A DNA stretch of 37,079 nucleotides from a virus. Below are positions 16,281 through 24,961 of this stretch, one piece after another. The notes beneath the pieces were generated by a model. It was not told where the DNA came from, searched no databases, and saw nothing but the letters and a program-made list of their open reading frames with translations. Location of the stretch: IMG/VR virus record IMGVR_UViG_3300025326_000949, positions 1 to 37,079 of that record. One strand, written 5' to 3'. The position numbers and the translations under genes were made by a program. Each line of letters begins with the position of its first letter. The stretch's first letter is position 1.

Positions 16281-17198
16281 TCAAGAATATCCTGTGTGCT
16301 GTGCTGCCTTTTTGCGCGCATAAAACTTTCGCGGCTTACCGCACCGAGCGCAACGTACTTCAAGATCGCCAGCCACGATGCCGCCGAGGCGCGATTGACA
16401 CTGTTCGCACAGAAAACCAACGCCCCTCGGCCAAACCGCCCGCGTCTGCGTTTTAAGTTCGACATGGCTATTGATGGCTGACAGATCGGATCTTTTCTCC
16501 AGCATGGTCAGTGCCCACATTGTCGGGATACACATATCGGTTTCAGTCAGCGCCCAAGACTTCCACAACTGACGAAACATCTCAAGATCATCCGACGTAT
16601 CAAGCTCCGTGCGCACCGGCGCGAGATATTCACGCATTGGCAGCGGAAGCTGCACGACTGCGAATCGGCTTAGATGGCACCAGTAGTACAGGCCAGGATG
16701 CTCCCGTTCATCACCGCTGGACTCGGATACTATCATGTTCCAAGCGGATCGACTCCATACGTCGGTTGTGCCAGCATAGGTGATGCGCTCATGATCGGGC
16801 CCGAACCACAGGCCACCGGCGCCCGTCTCATTCAGCACGTCAAGCCGCCAATCAGCCAACGGCACGTCAACCAGAGGATTGTCAGACATTGCCCGTGCTA
16901 CGAAACGCGCATCGGGCGCATATTTCTTGATGGCATTGTCCATGCGCGATACCACATCAGTGCGCGATCCGCGATAGCACGGCACATCGAGCGCACCACA
17001 CATCAATTCTATAGCATCATCTTCGGCGCCATCTGTCGTGGCGACGACGATCGTCGGAGATCGGCGCGAGTGATACCGCCAACGCGATACGATCTGTGCC
17101 AGGTTCGTTGTTCCATCAGGACAATAGACCGTCAGTGCCTTTCTCGGCAGGCGCGTGCTGGACATACGAGCGGCGATGACGACCGCACAATCAGTCAT
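16281..17198 (-). CDS. SpsF/NeuA-like cytidylyltransferase with zinc ribbon
   Basis: A 305-residue protein. Residues 1-250 match the CTP_transf_3 fold: IAARMSSTRLPRKAL (8-22) for nucleotide binding, RGSRTDVVSRM, and metal-site MSDNPLVDVPLAD near 104. The VRTELDTSDDLEM segment (196-208) is typical of SpsF-like enzymes. It would activate the pathway's nonulosonic acid as CMP-sugar. Residues 264-286 form an added zinc ribbon (CEQC and CARC) with a basic tail, which is unusual for this enzyme. It is coupled by ATGA to the ATP-grasp gene and ends the cassette. Exact sugar unknown. Confidence 0.8.
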   Translation of the reverse strand: MTDCAVVIAARMSSTRLPRKALTVYCPDGTTNLAQIVSRWRYHSRRSPTIVVATTDGAEDDAIELMCGALDVPCYRGSRTDVVSRMDNAIKKYAPDARFVARAMSDNPLVDVPLADWRLDVLNETGAGGLWFGPDHERITYAGTTDVWSRSAWNMIVSESSGDEREHPGLYYWCHLSRFAVVQLPLPMREYLAPVRTELDTSDDLEMFRQLWKSWALTETDMCIPTMWALTMLEKRSDLSAINSHVELKTQTRAVWPRGVGFLCEQCQSRLGGIVAGDLEVRCARCGKPRKFYARKKAAQHTGYS

Positions 17199-18433
17199 GC
17201 AAGAACTACCCCGCGTTTCATCTCAGCGACTGCCGTTTCTGCTCTTCGCTGCGCCTCATCGGGCGTACCCCCTGTGGCAAGTGCTTGTCCCCAGCGGGCT
17301 GGATGACAGGTGACAGGCTTGACAACATCGCCCAGTTTGATGTTCCATGTTGCAACATCAAAAGGTGTCTGTACGATGAATTGTGCGTCCATTGTATTCG
17401 GCCTGCTGACCACCGTTTTACCGATGTCTTCTGGTGATGGGAACACATACCTTTGCGAAACGAACACGCGCGCGTATGGTTTCGGCTCTTCGAGCGTATA
17501 GCCTAATGCTGCCTTAATTGCTGCGCCAACGAAATCGATGCCGTAGGCCAGTGGGTGACCATGCGAGGCGAAGAAGCCACCCGACAGACGTGCAGCCAAC
17601 TCGATGACATAGATACGGCTATCGTGAATCACGAGATCGCCCTTGATTATGCCAGCACCAGACTGATACCAGCCCAACGCACGACAGGCGGATTCAATGA
17701 TGCTATCGATGTCGTAATCCAGGTTGTGCTTGCCGCCTGCATACCAGGCATGATCGGGATACGGCTCATCGAATCCGTCCTCGATCACATACGGCGCGAA
17801 TTCATCCAGCCGCGCATAGTTGCGCAACCCGATCGCCGTAAACAGCACACGCCCGTCCTGAATGATTGATTCCGTGCTGAGTTGTGGCCCATCTCGCCAC
17901 TCCTCAACCATGACGCGGCCCGTAGGTGAAGCGGCGCAAGCCTGCTCATAAGCCCAGGATGGATCGATGCCAGGAAGCAGACGGATTACGCCGCGCCCGC
18001 CGCGTGAATCAACGGGCTTAATGACGCCGACCCAGGACGGTATATGAATCTCTCCGGTAACTATTTCAGAACTGGCTTTGTCGGGATGAGATACTACATC
18101 CCATAGCGCAAATACCTGCTTGAGTTTGTCTTGCCCCAAGCGTGCCGCTTCTACGTTCAATCCCGGTAGCCCAAACGCCGCCGCGACTTCGGCACACGCG
18201 ACCGGTGCATCGACCGCCGCGCACATCACGCCATCAAACTGAATACCACTGGCACGCAGTACAGGTATCGCCTCTGAGGCATGATAGCATGAGGCATCAA
18301 TGAAGTAGCCCAGGTGACTAGCTGGCGCATTCCGATCACCGTCAACGATGACGGCGCGGAAACCCAACTCTCGCACGCGCTGGATGATGGGGATAGCTTC
18401 GATGCCACCGCCGAGACAAATGAGCGTTTTCAT
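17195..18433 (-). CDS. ATP-grasp ligase
   Basis: A 412-residue protein starting MKTLICLGGGIEAIPIIQR; the frame is open 12 codons further upstream but the ATG overlaps the radical SAM stop (ATGA). It has the ATP-grasp order: N-terminal Rossmann-like domain, VGVIKPVDSRGGRGVIRL (ATP loop), VMVEEWRDGPQLSTESI (acidic strand) and IYVIELAARLSGGFFASHG with the metal-binding Glu/Asn-like region. Such enzymes form an acyl phosphate and join an amine or other nucleophile, for example adding an amino acid to a sugar. ATP-grasp enzymes occur in several nonulosonate and surface glycan clusters. Substrate is unknown. Confidence 0.8.
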   Translation of the reverse strand: MKTLICLGGGIEAIPIIQRVRELGFRAVIVDGDRNAPASHLGYFIDASCYHASEAIPVLRASGIQFDGVMCAAVDAPVACAEVAAAFGLPGLNVEAARLGQDKLKQVFALWDVVSHPDKASSEIVTGEIHIPSWVGVIKPVDSRGGRGVIRLLPGIDPSWAYEQACAASPTGRVMVEEWRDGPQLSTESIIQDGRVLFTAIGLRNYARLDEFAPYVIEDGFDEPYPDHAWYAGGKHNLDYDIDSIIESACRALGWYQSGAGIIKGDLVIHDSRIYVIELAARLSGGFFASHGHPLAYGIDFVGAAIKAALGYTLEEPKPYARVFVSQRYVFPSPEDIGKTVVSRPNTMDAQFIVQTPFDVATWNIKLGDVVKPVTCHPARWGQALATGGTPDEAQRRAETAVAEMKRGVVLA

Positions 18434-19578
18434 CCGAGCCAGGTATCCTTTTCCCTGCACTCCGCGCACGGCCTGCGGAACTGGCCGGAATTATGCTCAG
18501 AGCGTAATGCGTTCATATAGTCACCGTTCCACCACTCACTGAACGTCATCGCCTCAATGTTGCAGCCATCCGTCGTGAGTTCGGTCAGGGCATCGTGGCA
18601 ACAGGCGTTGAACCTTCCGTCCGCAACCATGCTGCCCACAGCGTAGATGTGCTGGCACGGCATCGCGCCGAGCCGGGCTGCCTTGATTGCATCTTCTTCC
18701 TCACTTACAATAGCATTGCCTAACCACGGCTTCATGCTATCCAGATTCTTGATGAATACGTCATCCACACCTGGCGTACTGATCCAATAGCGAATGAAAT
18801 CACCTATCTGCGCGGCCGTGTTCTCTTTGTTGATGCACTGCAATCGAACAAACGGTTTCACATCTCCACGCATCGCCCTGCGCTCAAGAAATTCATGCAC
18901 ACGAGATAGAGTGCGCTCGAATGCGCCAATATCATTCAGCTTAGTACTGGGTCGGTTGGCGTCATAGACCTCAGCAGTCGTGCCATCGATGCTGATTATG
19001 AGATCATCGAGATGAGAATTCAGTATATCCGCGAGATTCGGAACATCGCCGTTCGTGCTGAGGTTGACAGCGCGGAATCCCGCTGCCTTCGCACCATCAA
19101 TCATTGCTCGAATCGTCAGGCGTTGGCCACCGACAGTATCGCGCCACAGTAGCGGTTCTCCGAGCATATAGAGACTGATACCGTATACCTCGCGCTGGCT
19201 ACATTCCATCATGAGTCGCGCGAAGTGTTCCCACCTCATCATGCCCTTGCGATTCGTGACGAGAATTGTGCAGAACGGACAGCGCCGATTACAGAGTGCT
19301 GTCGGCTCGATGATAAAGTAGCGCGGAAAGGGAATCACCTCGCGCCGAGCATATTCCTCTCGCGCTTGTGTCAGCGTAGGCGCAGACAACGGACGCAGTG
19401 CAGAACGCACCGCGCGCCCAATGGCATCGGCGTCGCCGCCATTGTGCTTCGCCTCAATCCATCCGTGCCGAGAGAAAGACCACCCCTGCTTCTCTCGCAC
19501 GCCGCGCATCGCCACGCCTTCGATGTCCTCGATGCGCGATCCGATAGGATAGGACGAAAAGGGATTAACTAATTCCAT
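18430..19578 (-). CDS. radical SAM/SPASM-domain enzyme
   Basis: A 382-residue protein (start at MELVNPFSSYPIG; 12 upstream codons rejected for lack of a site). The radical SAM cluster motif is CNRRCPFC (Cys 96, 100, 103), preceded by FIIEPTAL. Downstream are LYMLGEP, VNLSTNGD and IISIDGTT, typical barrel strands. The C-terminal part has the SPASM-like Cys set (MPCQHIYAVGSM, FNACCHDA, RPCAECREKD). It would use SAM to start radical chemistry on a sugar or a peptide. It is embedded between a CxxC protein and the ATP-grasp enzyme, so the three may work together. Confidence 0.85.
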   Translation of the reverse strand: MELVNPFSSYPIGSRIEDIEGVAMRGVREKQGWSFSRHGWIEAKHNGGDADAIGRAVRSALRPLSAPTLTQAREEYARREVIPFPRYFIIEPTALCNRRCPFCTILVTNRKGMMRWEHFARLMMECSQREVYGISLYMLGEPLLWRDTVGGQRLTIRAMIDGAKAAGFRAVNLSTNGDVPNLADILNSHLDDLIISIDGTTAEVYDANRPSTKLNDIGAFERTLSRVHEFLERRAMRGDVKPFVRLQCINKENTAAQIGDFIRYWISTPGVDDVFIKNLDSMKPWLGNAIVSEEEDAIKAARLGAMPCQHIYAVGSMVADGRFNACCHDALTELTTDGCNIEAMTFSEWWNGDYMNALRSEHNSGQFRRPCAECREKDTWLG

Positions 19579-19900
19579 TCCTAGCCTCAACCCTAGCCCG
19601 ATCAAATAAAGCATGAGTGAACGCGGGTTGACTGCAAATAATCCTCATGCTCATTAAGTTTTCGTCACACGCACTGCACTTCATAAATTCGAGGTACATT
19701 ACCTCATCTTCCCAGTTTTTCATCAGATCGACTAGGTGTCCCTTGTAGATGCCGCGAATCGGAGTTTGGATCTTGAGGTATATCGAGCATCCTCGGCATA
19801 TTGTTATGCCATCGTGCACAATAATGACTGGATCGTCTACTTCCACGCCGACAAATCTACAGCTGGATTGCGCCATCCTGACATCTATCACGCGCTCCAT
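19565..19900 (-). CDS. CxxC-containing protein of unknown role
   Basis: A 111-residue protein. ATG at 19900 is preferred over the GTG two codons earlier because GAGGTGG lies just upstream. Two Cys pairs (ICRGCSIYLK and MKCSACDEN) could bind zinc or an iron-sulphur cluster. It overlaps both neighbours (SDR and radical SAM) and lies immediately before the radical SAM gene, so it could be a partner of that enzyme. No family recognised. Confidence 0.6.
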   Translation of the reverse strand: MERVIDVRMAQSSCRFVGVEVDDPVIIVHDGITICRGCSIYLKIQTPIRGIYKGHLVDLMKNWEDEVMYLEFMKCSACDENLMSMRIICSQPAFTHALFDRARVEARNGIS

Positions 19901-20556
19901 GTCCACCTCGCATCACTAGCCGCACCATCTACCACGCGCACCACGCGTCCGGTGCTCTGTCCATCCTCGATCAGATCGACAATGACCTGCGCTACCGCCG
20001 AGGCCGGCTGTAGTACAGCATCCGCCTTTGCTCCGCCTGTGGCAATGACCTGCCGTCCCAGATCGGTATCTGTCAATCCAGGAGACACGACATTGAAACG
20101 CACGCCGTTACTGTACTCGTGCGCGTATCCCAGTATCAGCGTCACGAGAGCCGCCTTTGCTACGCTGTACGGCGCAGTCTCCACGCCACCGACGAAGGCA
20201 CGAGTAGAGGCAACAGCAACCACACATCCGCGCGCCTCAGCCAATCGGGGCAAGAAAGCACGCATAATGTTTTGATGCGCGAGGAATACGCGGAACTGCT
20301 TGAGGTAATCCGCGTCACCTATCTTTTCGAGAGGCGCAGAGAACCATTCACCAGCGCATAAAATAAGCGCGTTCAGGGGAAGCGAATGCGGTGCCGCGTT
20401 CCAAGCCGATGCGAAATATTTTGTCGATCCATATACGCTCAAATCAAGCTGGTCTCGGCTTGGTGCGGCCACTTCCCAATCCTTCCCGCGCAGCATGTCC
20501 GCGGTTGCCTTGCCGATGCCGCGTGAACCGCCCGTGATCAGTGCTATCTTATTCAT
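19888..20556 (-). CDS. short-chain dehydrogenase/reductase
   Basis: A 222-residue classical SDR. TGGSRGIG (8-15) is the cofactor loop, ILCAGEWF (65-72) stands for the usual NAG, Ser117 and Y130-SVA-K134 are the catalytic residues, and NVVSPGLTDTD follows. It should oxidise or reduce a hydroxyl or keto group on a sugar intermediate with NAD(P). It overlaps the upstream methyltransferase by ATGA. The position within the cassette suggests a tailoring step. Confidence 0.85.
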   Translation of the reverse strand: MNKIALITGGSRGIGKATADMLRGKDWEVAAPSRDQLDLSVYGSTKYFASAWNAAPHSLPLNALILCAGEWFSAPLEKIGDADYLKQFRVFLAHQNIMRAFLPRLAEARGCVVAVASTRAFVGGVETAPYSVAKAALVTLILGYAHEYSNGVRFNVVSPGLTDTDLGRQVIATGGAKADAVLQPASAVAQVIVDLIEDGQSTGRVVRVVDGAASDARWTWSA

Positions 20557-21416
20557 TCGCGCACCGCCACGACGACCAATTCTCTACCCTCTCCTCGTCG
20601 CGCCAAATCCTGATAGCGCGCCATACGTTCAGGTCGTGTCAATTCCAGGTCGTATTGTGTCACGCTGTCGTATAGCTTTGCACCCAGAGCGGAGTTGTTC
20701 GTGTAGTCCTCGCCATTGAGTAGGAATCGCTCAACTGGATGCAGCGTGCTTCGTTCAACGATACGAAATCCAGCGCGCCCAACCATGTTAGCGAATGATT
20801 CAGGCGTGAAGTAGCTGAGATGGGTCTTGTCAACGAACCAGAACGGATTTTCGACCCCATGATTCGCTCTAAGCTGAATGGGTGAGAAGTCGTTGGGCAC
20901 AACTGCCAACAACACGCCGCCGAGCGATAGACGATCATGCGCCCAGCGCAAGAAGTGCAATGGATCGGGTAAGTGCTCAATCAGCCAAAGCGCAGATAGG
21001 CAGGCATAGCGAATCCATGTTCTGAGATTTTTCCACGTGCCATAAAACGTATCGCTCGGTGCATATTTCACGGCCTCTCTACTGGGCTCAATGCCATGTG
21101 CTCTCCATTTCCGCGTCTGCGCTTCCCGCATAAAATGTCCGTATCCAGCTCCTACATCCAGCAGAGTCCTGTTCGGAGTGTGCCTCTCAATCAATTCAAA
21201 CCAATCGCCATAGATCGCCGCCCACCACTCGCGCTGCTCATCGATTCGCGCCAGCGCGCCCGGCTTCTCCTTAGTCCAGAAATCCGAGGCATAGAACCGA
21301 TTCAGATCGTCGGTATTCGGCATCGTCTCAAGATGCGCATAACCGCACGTCTTGCAATCAATCACCCGCAGGTCGTCGCGCTCTCCGATGGGGGAGCCAA
21401 CGTGCTCATTCTGCAT
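20553..21416 (-). CDS. SAM-dependent methyltransferase
   Basis: A 287-residue protein. Two N-terminal Cys (CKTCGYAHL, 21-29) may bind zinc. The SAM motif is LLDVGAGYGHF (85-95) with acidic GIEPS at the end of the next strand, and IEHLPDPLHFLRWAHDRLSLGG is the usual motif after strand 4. FWFVDKTHLSYFTPESF is common in sugar methyltransferases of this class. It would methylate an O, N or C position of the sugar. AGGA lies 8 bases before the ATG and the gene is coupled to the SDR. Confidence 0.8.
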   Translation of the reverse strand: MQNEHVGSPIGERDDLRVIDCKTCGYAHLETMPNTDDLNRFYASDFWTKEKPGALARIDEQREWWAAIYGDWFELIERHTPNRTLLDVGAGYGHFMREAQTRKWRAHGIEPSREAVKYAPSDTFYGTWKNLRTWIRYACLSALWLIEHLPDPLHFLRWAHDRLSLGGVLLAVVPNDFSPIQLRANHGVENPFWFVDKTHLSYFTPESFANMVGRAGFRIVERSTLHPVERFLLNGEDYTNNSALGAKLYDSVTQYDLELTRPERMARYQDLARRGEGRELVVVAVRE

Positions 21417-21669
21417 CTGGCAATCCTAGCCACGCACACGCCGCGCCGCTTGTGGGTGACGGAAACAACACCTTGCCGCTTGTCTGTTCGTCCTTCCAGT
21501 AGTAATCCAGACCATACCACTCCTGGATGACGATGCGACTGATGACCAACTTGCCGTATTGATAGCACCAGACATGATAGCGGATGGAGTTGGAAGGCGA
21601 TTTGTATCCACAGCCAACCAGAAGCACGGCCGCCAATAGAACAACCATCAAGCGTTTAAGGTTTCTCAC
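21406..21669 (-). CDS. small lipoprotein within sugar cassette
   Basis: An 87-residue protein. I choose the GTG at 21669 (reads MRNLKRLMVVLLAAVLL) because it gives a basic n-region, a hydrophobic core and the lipobox LVGC; the ATG seven codons later is the alternative. The mature part is ~65 residues with Tyr/Trp-rich strands. It would be anchored in the host envelope. It overlaps the PseG-like gene and the methyltransferase gene, so it belongs to the operon. A lipoprotein inside a sugar-nucleotide pathway is odd and hints at a role at the cell surface. Confidence 0.6.
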   Translation of the reverse strand: MRNLKRLMVVLLAAVLLVGCGYKSPSNSIRYHVWCYQYGKLVISRIVIQEWYGLDYYWKDEQTSGKVLFPSPTSGAACAWLGLPDAE

Positions 21670-22714
21670 GTTTCCCACTCTTGCGATGCGCCCTAACCGT
21701 CGCCTCAGCATGTATGATGCGCTCAGCGTGCGGCTCCATGACCATCACAGAATCGCCCGCAATCAAGCGCGCAATGCAATTCGCCACACGCGCCGCACCC
21801 TTGCCGTCAACCATCGTCTTGCCCGATACCGACATAGCAAGCCAGCGCGCCTCGTGACCTATAACATCTAGTGCAGCCTGCCTCAACTCGCCATCATCGA
21901 GCTTGTCCCATGTTCCGAGATTGATCGCGACATCACCCGCCGCAAGCGCCTTCGTCGCATCCTCGTGATCGGTGCTCCAGGCTGTCAACAGCGCCGGAAC
22001 GCCCGCCGCCGCCGCCTCGAAAGCTGACATCCCTAGCGCGCCGATGAATAACGCCGCGCCATTCATATAGGCTGCAAGAGAATCAGGAGCATGGACGAAT
22101 AGAATGCTATCATTCGCTTCGCTGATTTCTATCGCCTCAGACGCCTGACCATTTATGACAACCAGCTTACGACCAATTCCATCCATCAAGCTCAGAACAC
22201 GATGCGTCATACTGTGCGGATCACCACCCCCCATACTGATCAGGATATGACCGTTGAAAGCGGGCCGACATTCAGCGTATTCTGGTCTGATAATCATATA
22301 TTCAACGCCTGTCACGTCACCATCGGTCGGCAGAATCGTCTGACAAATGAACAGGTCGGCCAGATCGCGGATAGCTTGCCTATCTTGCATGATATACCCT
22401 GAGCCACCAATCACGATGACCTTACTAAAGTTGCGCGCCGCGCCCAGCATAGCACGAGTCGGCCCGTTCTCTACGTCGATAATACAGGCCGAACACCAGC
22501 GCGCGCGGTTCGCCCAACTCATATCATCAGGGGCAAAGTCGATCACCAAATAGGGAGATTTGCGGATTCGTTCATAGCCCGGTGTCTCATGCTGTGTGGC
22601 AAAATTGACTCCGAATCCCGATGCCTTCAGCGCGTCGGCAAGAGTTAAGCAACGCACAACATGGCCCATGCCGTGAGCGCGGTCGCCTACAGCGTAAATG
22701 CAGATGTCAGCCAT
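21656..22714 (-). CDS. PseG/SpsG-like UDP-sugar hydrolase
   Basis: A 352-residue GT-B-like hydrolase. The N terminus has the diagnostic GMGHVVRCLTLADAL (15-29; His18 and Arg21), then VIVIGGSGY, and at the domain joint ISMGGGDPHSMT (159-170). The C-terminal half has the donor region GALGMSAFEAAAAGVPALL. PseG removes UDP from the 2,4-diacetamido sugar before condensation with pyruvate in pseudaminate and legionaminate pathways. The C-terminal ~40 residues are basic and lie outside the usual domain. It is the best single sign, with NeuB and the cytidylyltransferase, that the cassette makes a nonulosonic acid. Confidence 0.8.
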   Translation of the reverse strand: MADICIYAVGDRAHGMGHVVRCLTLADALKASGFGVNFATQHETPGYERIRKSPYLVIDFAPDDMSWANRARWCSACIIDVENGPTRAMLGAARNFSKVIVIGGSGYIMQDRQAIRDLADLFICQTILPTDGDVTGVEYMIIRPEYAECRPAFNGHILISMGGGDPHSMTHRVLSLMDGIGRKLVVINGQASEAIEISEANDSILFVHAPDSLAAYMNGAALFIGALGMSAFEAAAAGVPALLTAWSTDHEDATKALAAGDVAINLGTWDKLDDGELRQAALDVIGHEARWLAMSVSGKTMVDGKGAARVANCIARLIAGDSVMVMEPHAERIIHAEATVRAHRKSGKREKP

Positions 22715-22719
22715 CGCTT

Positions 22720-23007
22720 TTATTTCTCCGTCTTCGGCCAGAATGCCGCGCCACCTCGAATCACCTCGTGCACCGTACCGAGATCGGCATCCACCCGCAA
22801 TTCATCGCCGGGCAGTAGGTCGATCGGTGCCTCGACTGTGGACATCGCGCCAACTGATGCACCCGTGACGTGGGCATACTCAAATTTCTGCCTGCGCTCA
22901 TTGCCCAAGTGCGTTGTGATAACCTCGAATCCGGCTGGCCGCTGCTCGATGACGTTGCTGCCCTTGGCGACCTTCGCTTTCAGCGTGAGAGTTGTGACTA
23001 GCATCAT
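22720..23007 (-). CDS. small beta-rich protein of unknown role
   Basis: A 95-residue protein (or 94 from the second Met, which is better spaced from AGGAGG). It is mostly beta strands (VTTLTLKAKVAKGSNVIEQ, GFEVITTHLG, PIDLLPGDELRV). I considered that it might be a detached SAF/antifreeze-like domain of the NeuB-like enzyme, which lacks one, but the sequence does not show the SAF pattern. It is coupled to the dehydrogenase upstream and lies 5 bases before the PseG-like gene. Confidence 0.55.
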   Translation of the reverse strand: MMLVTTLTLKAKVAKGSNVIEQRPAGFEVITTHLGNERRQKFEYAHVTGASVGAMSTVEAPIDLLPGDELRVDADLGTVHEVIRGGAAFWPKTEK

Positions 23008-23792
23008 ATCCTCCTGACTTCGCTCATGACTTCAAGAGCATTGCATCCATCCGACAGAGTAGCCGTTCGGTAATCCTTCTGTGCTCCAGCGACCCACTCC
23101 AGCCAAGCGCGCAAGGCATCGATATACATCTCATTGCATGGATCGAGTGAAATCATTTCGCCACCCGTTGAAACAACCGACCTCCGTGGACCCATATCAA
23201 TCCTATACAGATGACCACTTGATCCAAACGCATGTTGAATTCTGCCGTATACACTCAATCCGTTTGTCACCATATCCACACTGGTCGCCGACCCTAGCAA
23301 CCATAGCGCCGTGTCAATCGGGTGTGCCGCGATGTAACTCAGGCAGTCTGGACCGTAGCGGTTAAGTAAATCATCGTTCGCAGCAAACATGACAGACTGG
23401 CTATCCCGGATAATGGCCCCAGCCTCACGGTAGACAGGATGAAAGCGATACTGGTAACCGACTGCGCAATGCAGGCTGTCACCGAATTGAGCCCACTGCG
23501 GCAACTCGCCCAGCAAGCCGATCGGTTTCTCACAGTAGAATGGGATGCCAGCAGCACTCAACTCGGTCGCCTGCTCCAGATGCGCCGAGATTGGACTGGC
23601 GATAATAGCAGCACGTGCATCTGGATTGCTATTGACGGCCTCACTCCAGTCGGAAAACATCGCATCGCCATCAGACAAATCGAACAGCGCCACAGGATCG
23701 GCGCCGACGACATGCACCCGGGGCAAGATGAAGCGCAGATTGACGAGGTGGCGCTTGCCGATTGAGCCAAGGCCGAGAACAAGCACCTTCAT
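23004..23792 (-). CDS. Gfo/Idh/MocA-type dehydrogenase
   Basis: A 262-residue protein, shorter than the usual 330-350. The Rossmann loop GLGSIGKRH (7-15) and catalytic EKPIG (88-92) are clear. The AAHPIDTALWLLG segment carries the conserved His/Asp of the second catalytic region. It would oxidise or reduce a sugar C-OH using NAD(P). Overlaps the aminotransferase by ATGA, so a keto product handed to that aminotransferase is a reasonable guess. Confidence 0.8.
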   Translation of the reverse strand: MKVLVLGLGSIGKRHLVNLRFILPRVHVVGADPVALFDLSDGDAMFSDWSEAVNSNPDARAAIIASPISAHLEQATELSAAGIPFYCEKPIGLLGELPQWAQFGDSLHCAVGYQYRFHPVYREAGAIIRDSQSVMFAANDDLLNRYGPDCLSYIAAHPIDTALWLLGSATSVDMVTNGLSVYGRIQHAFGSSGHLYRIDMGPRRSVVSTGGEMISLDPCNEMYIDALRAWLEWVAGAQKDYRTATLSDGCNALEVMSEVRRI

Positions 23793-24961
23793 CGGATCGC
23801 CTCGACTGCGCGTAGCGTTTGCTCAACATCGGCCAACGTGTGCGCCATAGTCGGGAATTGCGGGCGATGAATCATCACCCCTTGCTCAATCATTTTTCTG
23901 CACCAAGCAAGCCACTGCTCATCTGTGTCGAATACCACGGTGCTGCGCTCCGGTTGGCCGACGCACTTCACACCGCGTTCGTTAAGACCGTCTTTCAGTG
24001 CGCGACCTATTGTCTGCAAGTGGCCGGCCACGCCGTATACCTCAGCGTGATGATTTAACAGCCACCGCACTGTAGCCGCCGCTACACTGCACGGGCCAGG
24101 CGACCCGCCAAACGTTGTCGAATAAAACACGTCCTCGCTCAAGCGATTGACCAGATCGGCTCTCCCGATGACGGCTGACACGCAACCCGTTGCACTCATG
24201 GCCTTGCCGAGGACGATCATATCCGCCCGAACACCATATCGTTCGCAAGAGCCAGCCAGCGCGAGACGGAAGCCACATACCACGTCATCGATGATGAGCG
24301 GGATGCCCTGCCGATCGGCTTCCGTGCGGCACGCTTGCAGAAATGAGACAATAGCGTTTTCGTCATCCCAGGCTGGGATCTCGACCATAATGCAGGCCGC
24401 ACCATTGGCCGACGAACTCATGGAAACCACATCGCCAAACTTGAATAGACGCTGTATCGGAAGTGTCATCGGAGAGGCCGATCCGAGCACAGCGGGCAGA
24501 TGAACAAACTCAAGCCCAGCACCGTGATAACCCTCCGTCGCAATCTCGTCCCACCCTGTCGCCGCCCGCGCAACACGCACTGCCGCCGCGCAGGCCTCAC
24601 CCCCAGACTGGAAAAAGCGACATGCCATATCGGATGAAGTAAGGTAGCCATCAAAGACTGCACCCAGCGCATTAGCCAAGTCGTATTCAGCGGCATGACC
24701 ATACGAGCCGTGCGTCTCGCGCAGATGTAAAGCATCAAACGGCAGTTGCAACAGATCAGGCGACGCCCCAAACAGCAAGCCAGCCTGCCCACCGATCCAT
24801 GACAGCAATTCGCACCGCTCGTGATGTCCGTCACCATAATCGAAGCGAACTACCTCGCGGACGCCACGCGCTGCAAGCGTCACGCCCCGCACTGCACCCA
24901 TCGGTAACGGCCTACGTCCCCGGCTTTGAGTCGATGCACCGCCTGCCAGAAGCATGCTCAT
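23789..24961 (-). CDS. class III PLP aminotransferase (GSAM-like)
   Basis: A 390-residue protein. SGGEACAAAVRVAR (119-132), Tyr-His of EGYHGAG, IIDDVVCGFRLA (223-234) and the PLP lysine in VLGKAMSATG (Lys253) identify a glutamate-1-semialdehyde aminomutase-like fold. Usual pseudaminate pathways use a DegT-type aminotransferase (PseC), but GSAM-like proteins are also found in surface-sugar clusters. It would aminate or isomerise a sugar keto group. Start overlaps the NeuB-like gene by ATGA. Confidence 0.85.
   Translation of the reverse strand: MSMLLAGGASTQSRGRRPLPMGAVRGVTLAARGVREVVRFDYGDGHHERCELLSWIGGQAGLLFGASPDLLQLPFDALHLRETHGSYGHAAEYDLANALGAVFDGYLTSSDMACRFFQSGGEACAAAVRVARAATGWDEIATEGYHGAGLEFVHLPAVLGSASPMTLPIQRLFKFGDVVSMSSSANGAACIMVEIPAWDDENAIVSFLQACRTEADRQGIPLIIDDVVCGFRLALAGSCERYGVRADMIVLGKAMSATGCVSAVIGRADLVNRLSEDVFYSTTFGGSPGPCSVAAATVRWLLNHHAEVYGVAGHLQTIGRALKDGLNERGVKCVGQPERSTVVFDTDEQWLAWCRKMIEQGVMIHRPQFPTMAHTLADVEQTLRAVEAIR

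Noticed and set aside
22720-23007. Detached SAF (antifreeze) domain of the NeuB-like enzyme
   Set aside because: Position is attractive, but the SAF sequence pattern is not visible; kept as unknown.
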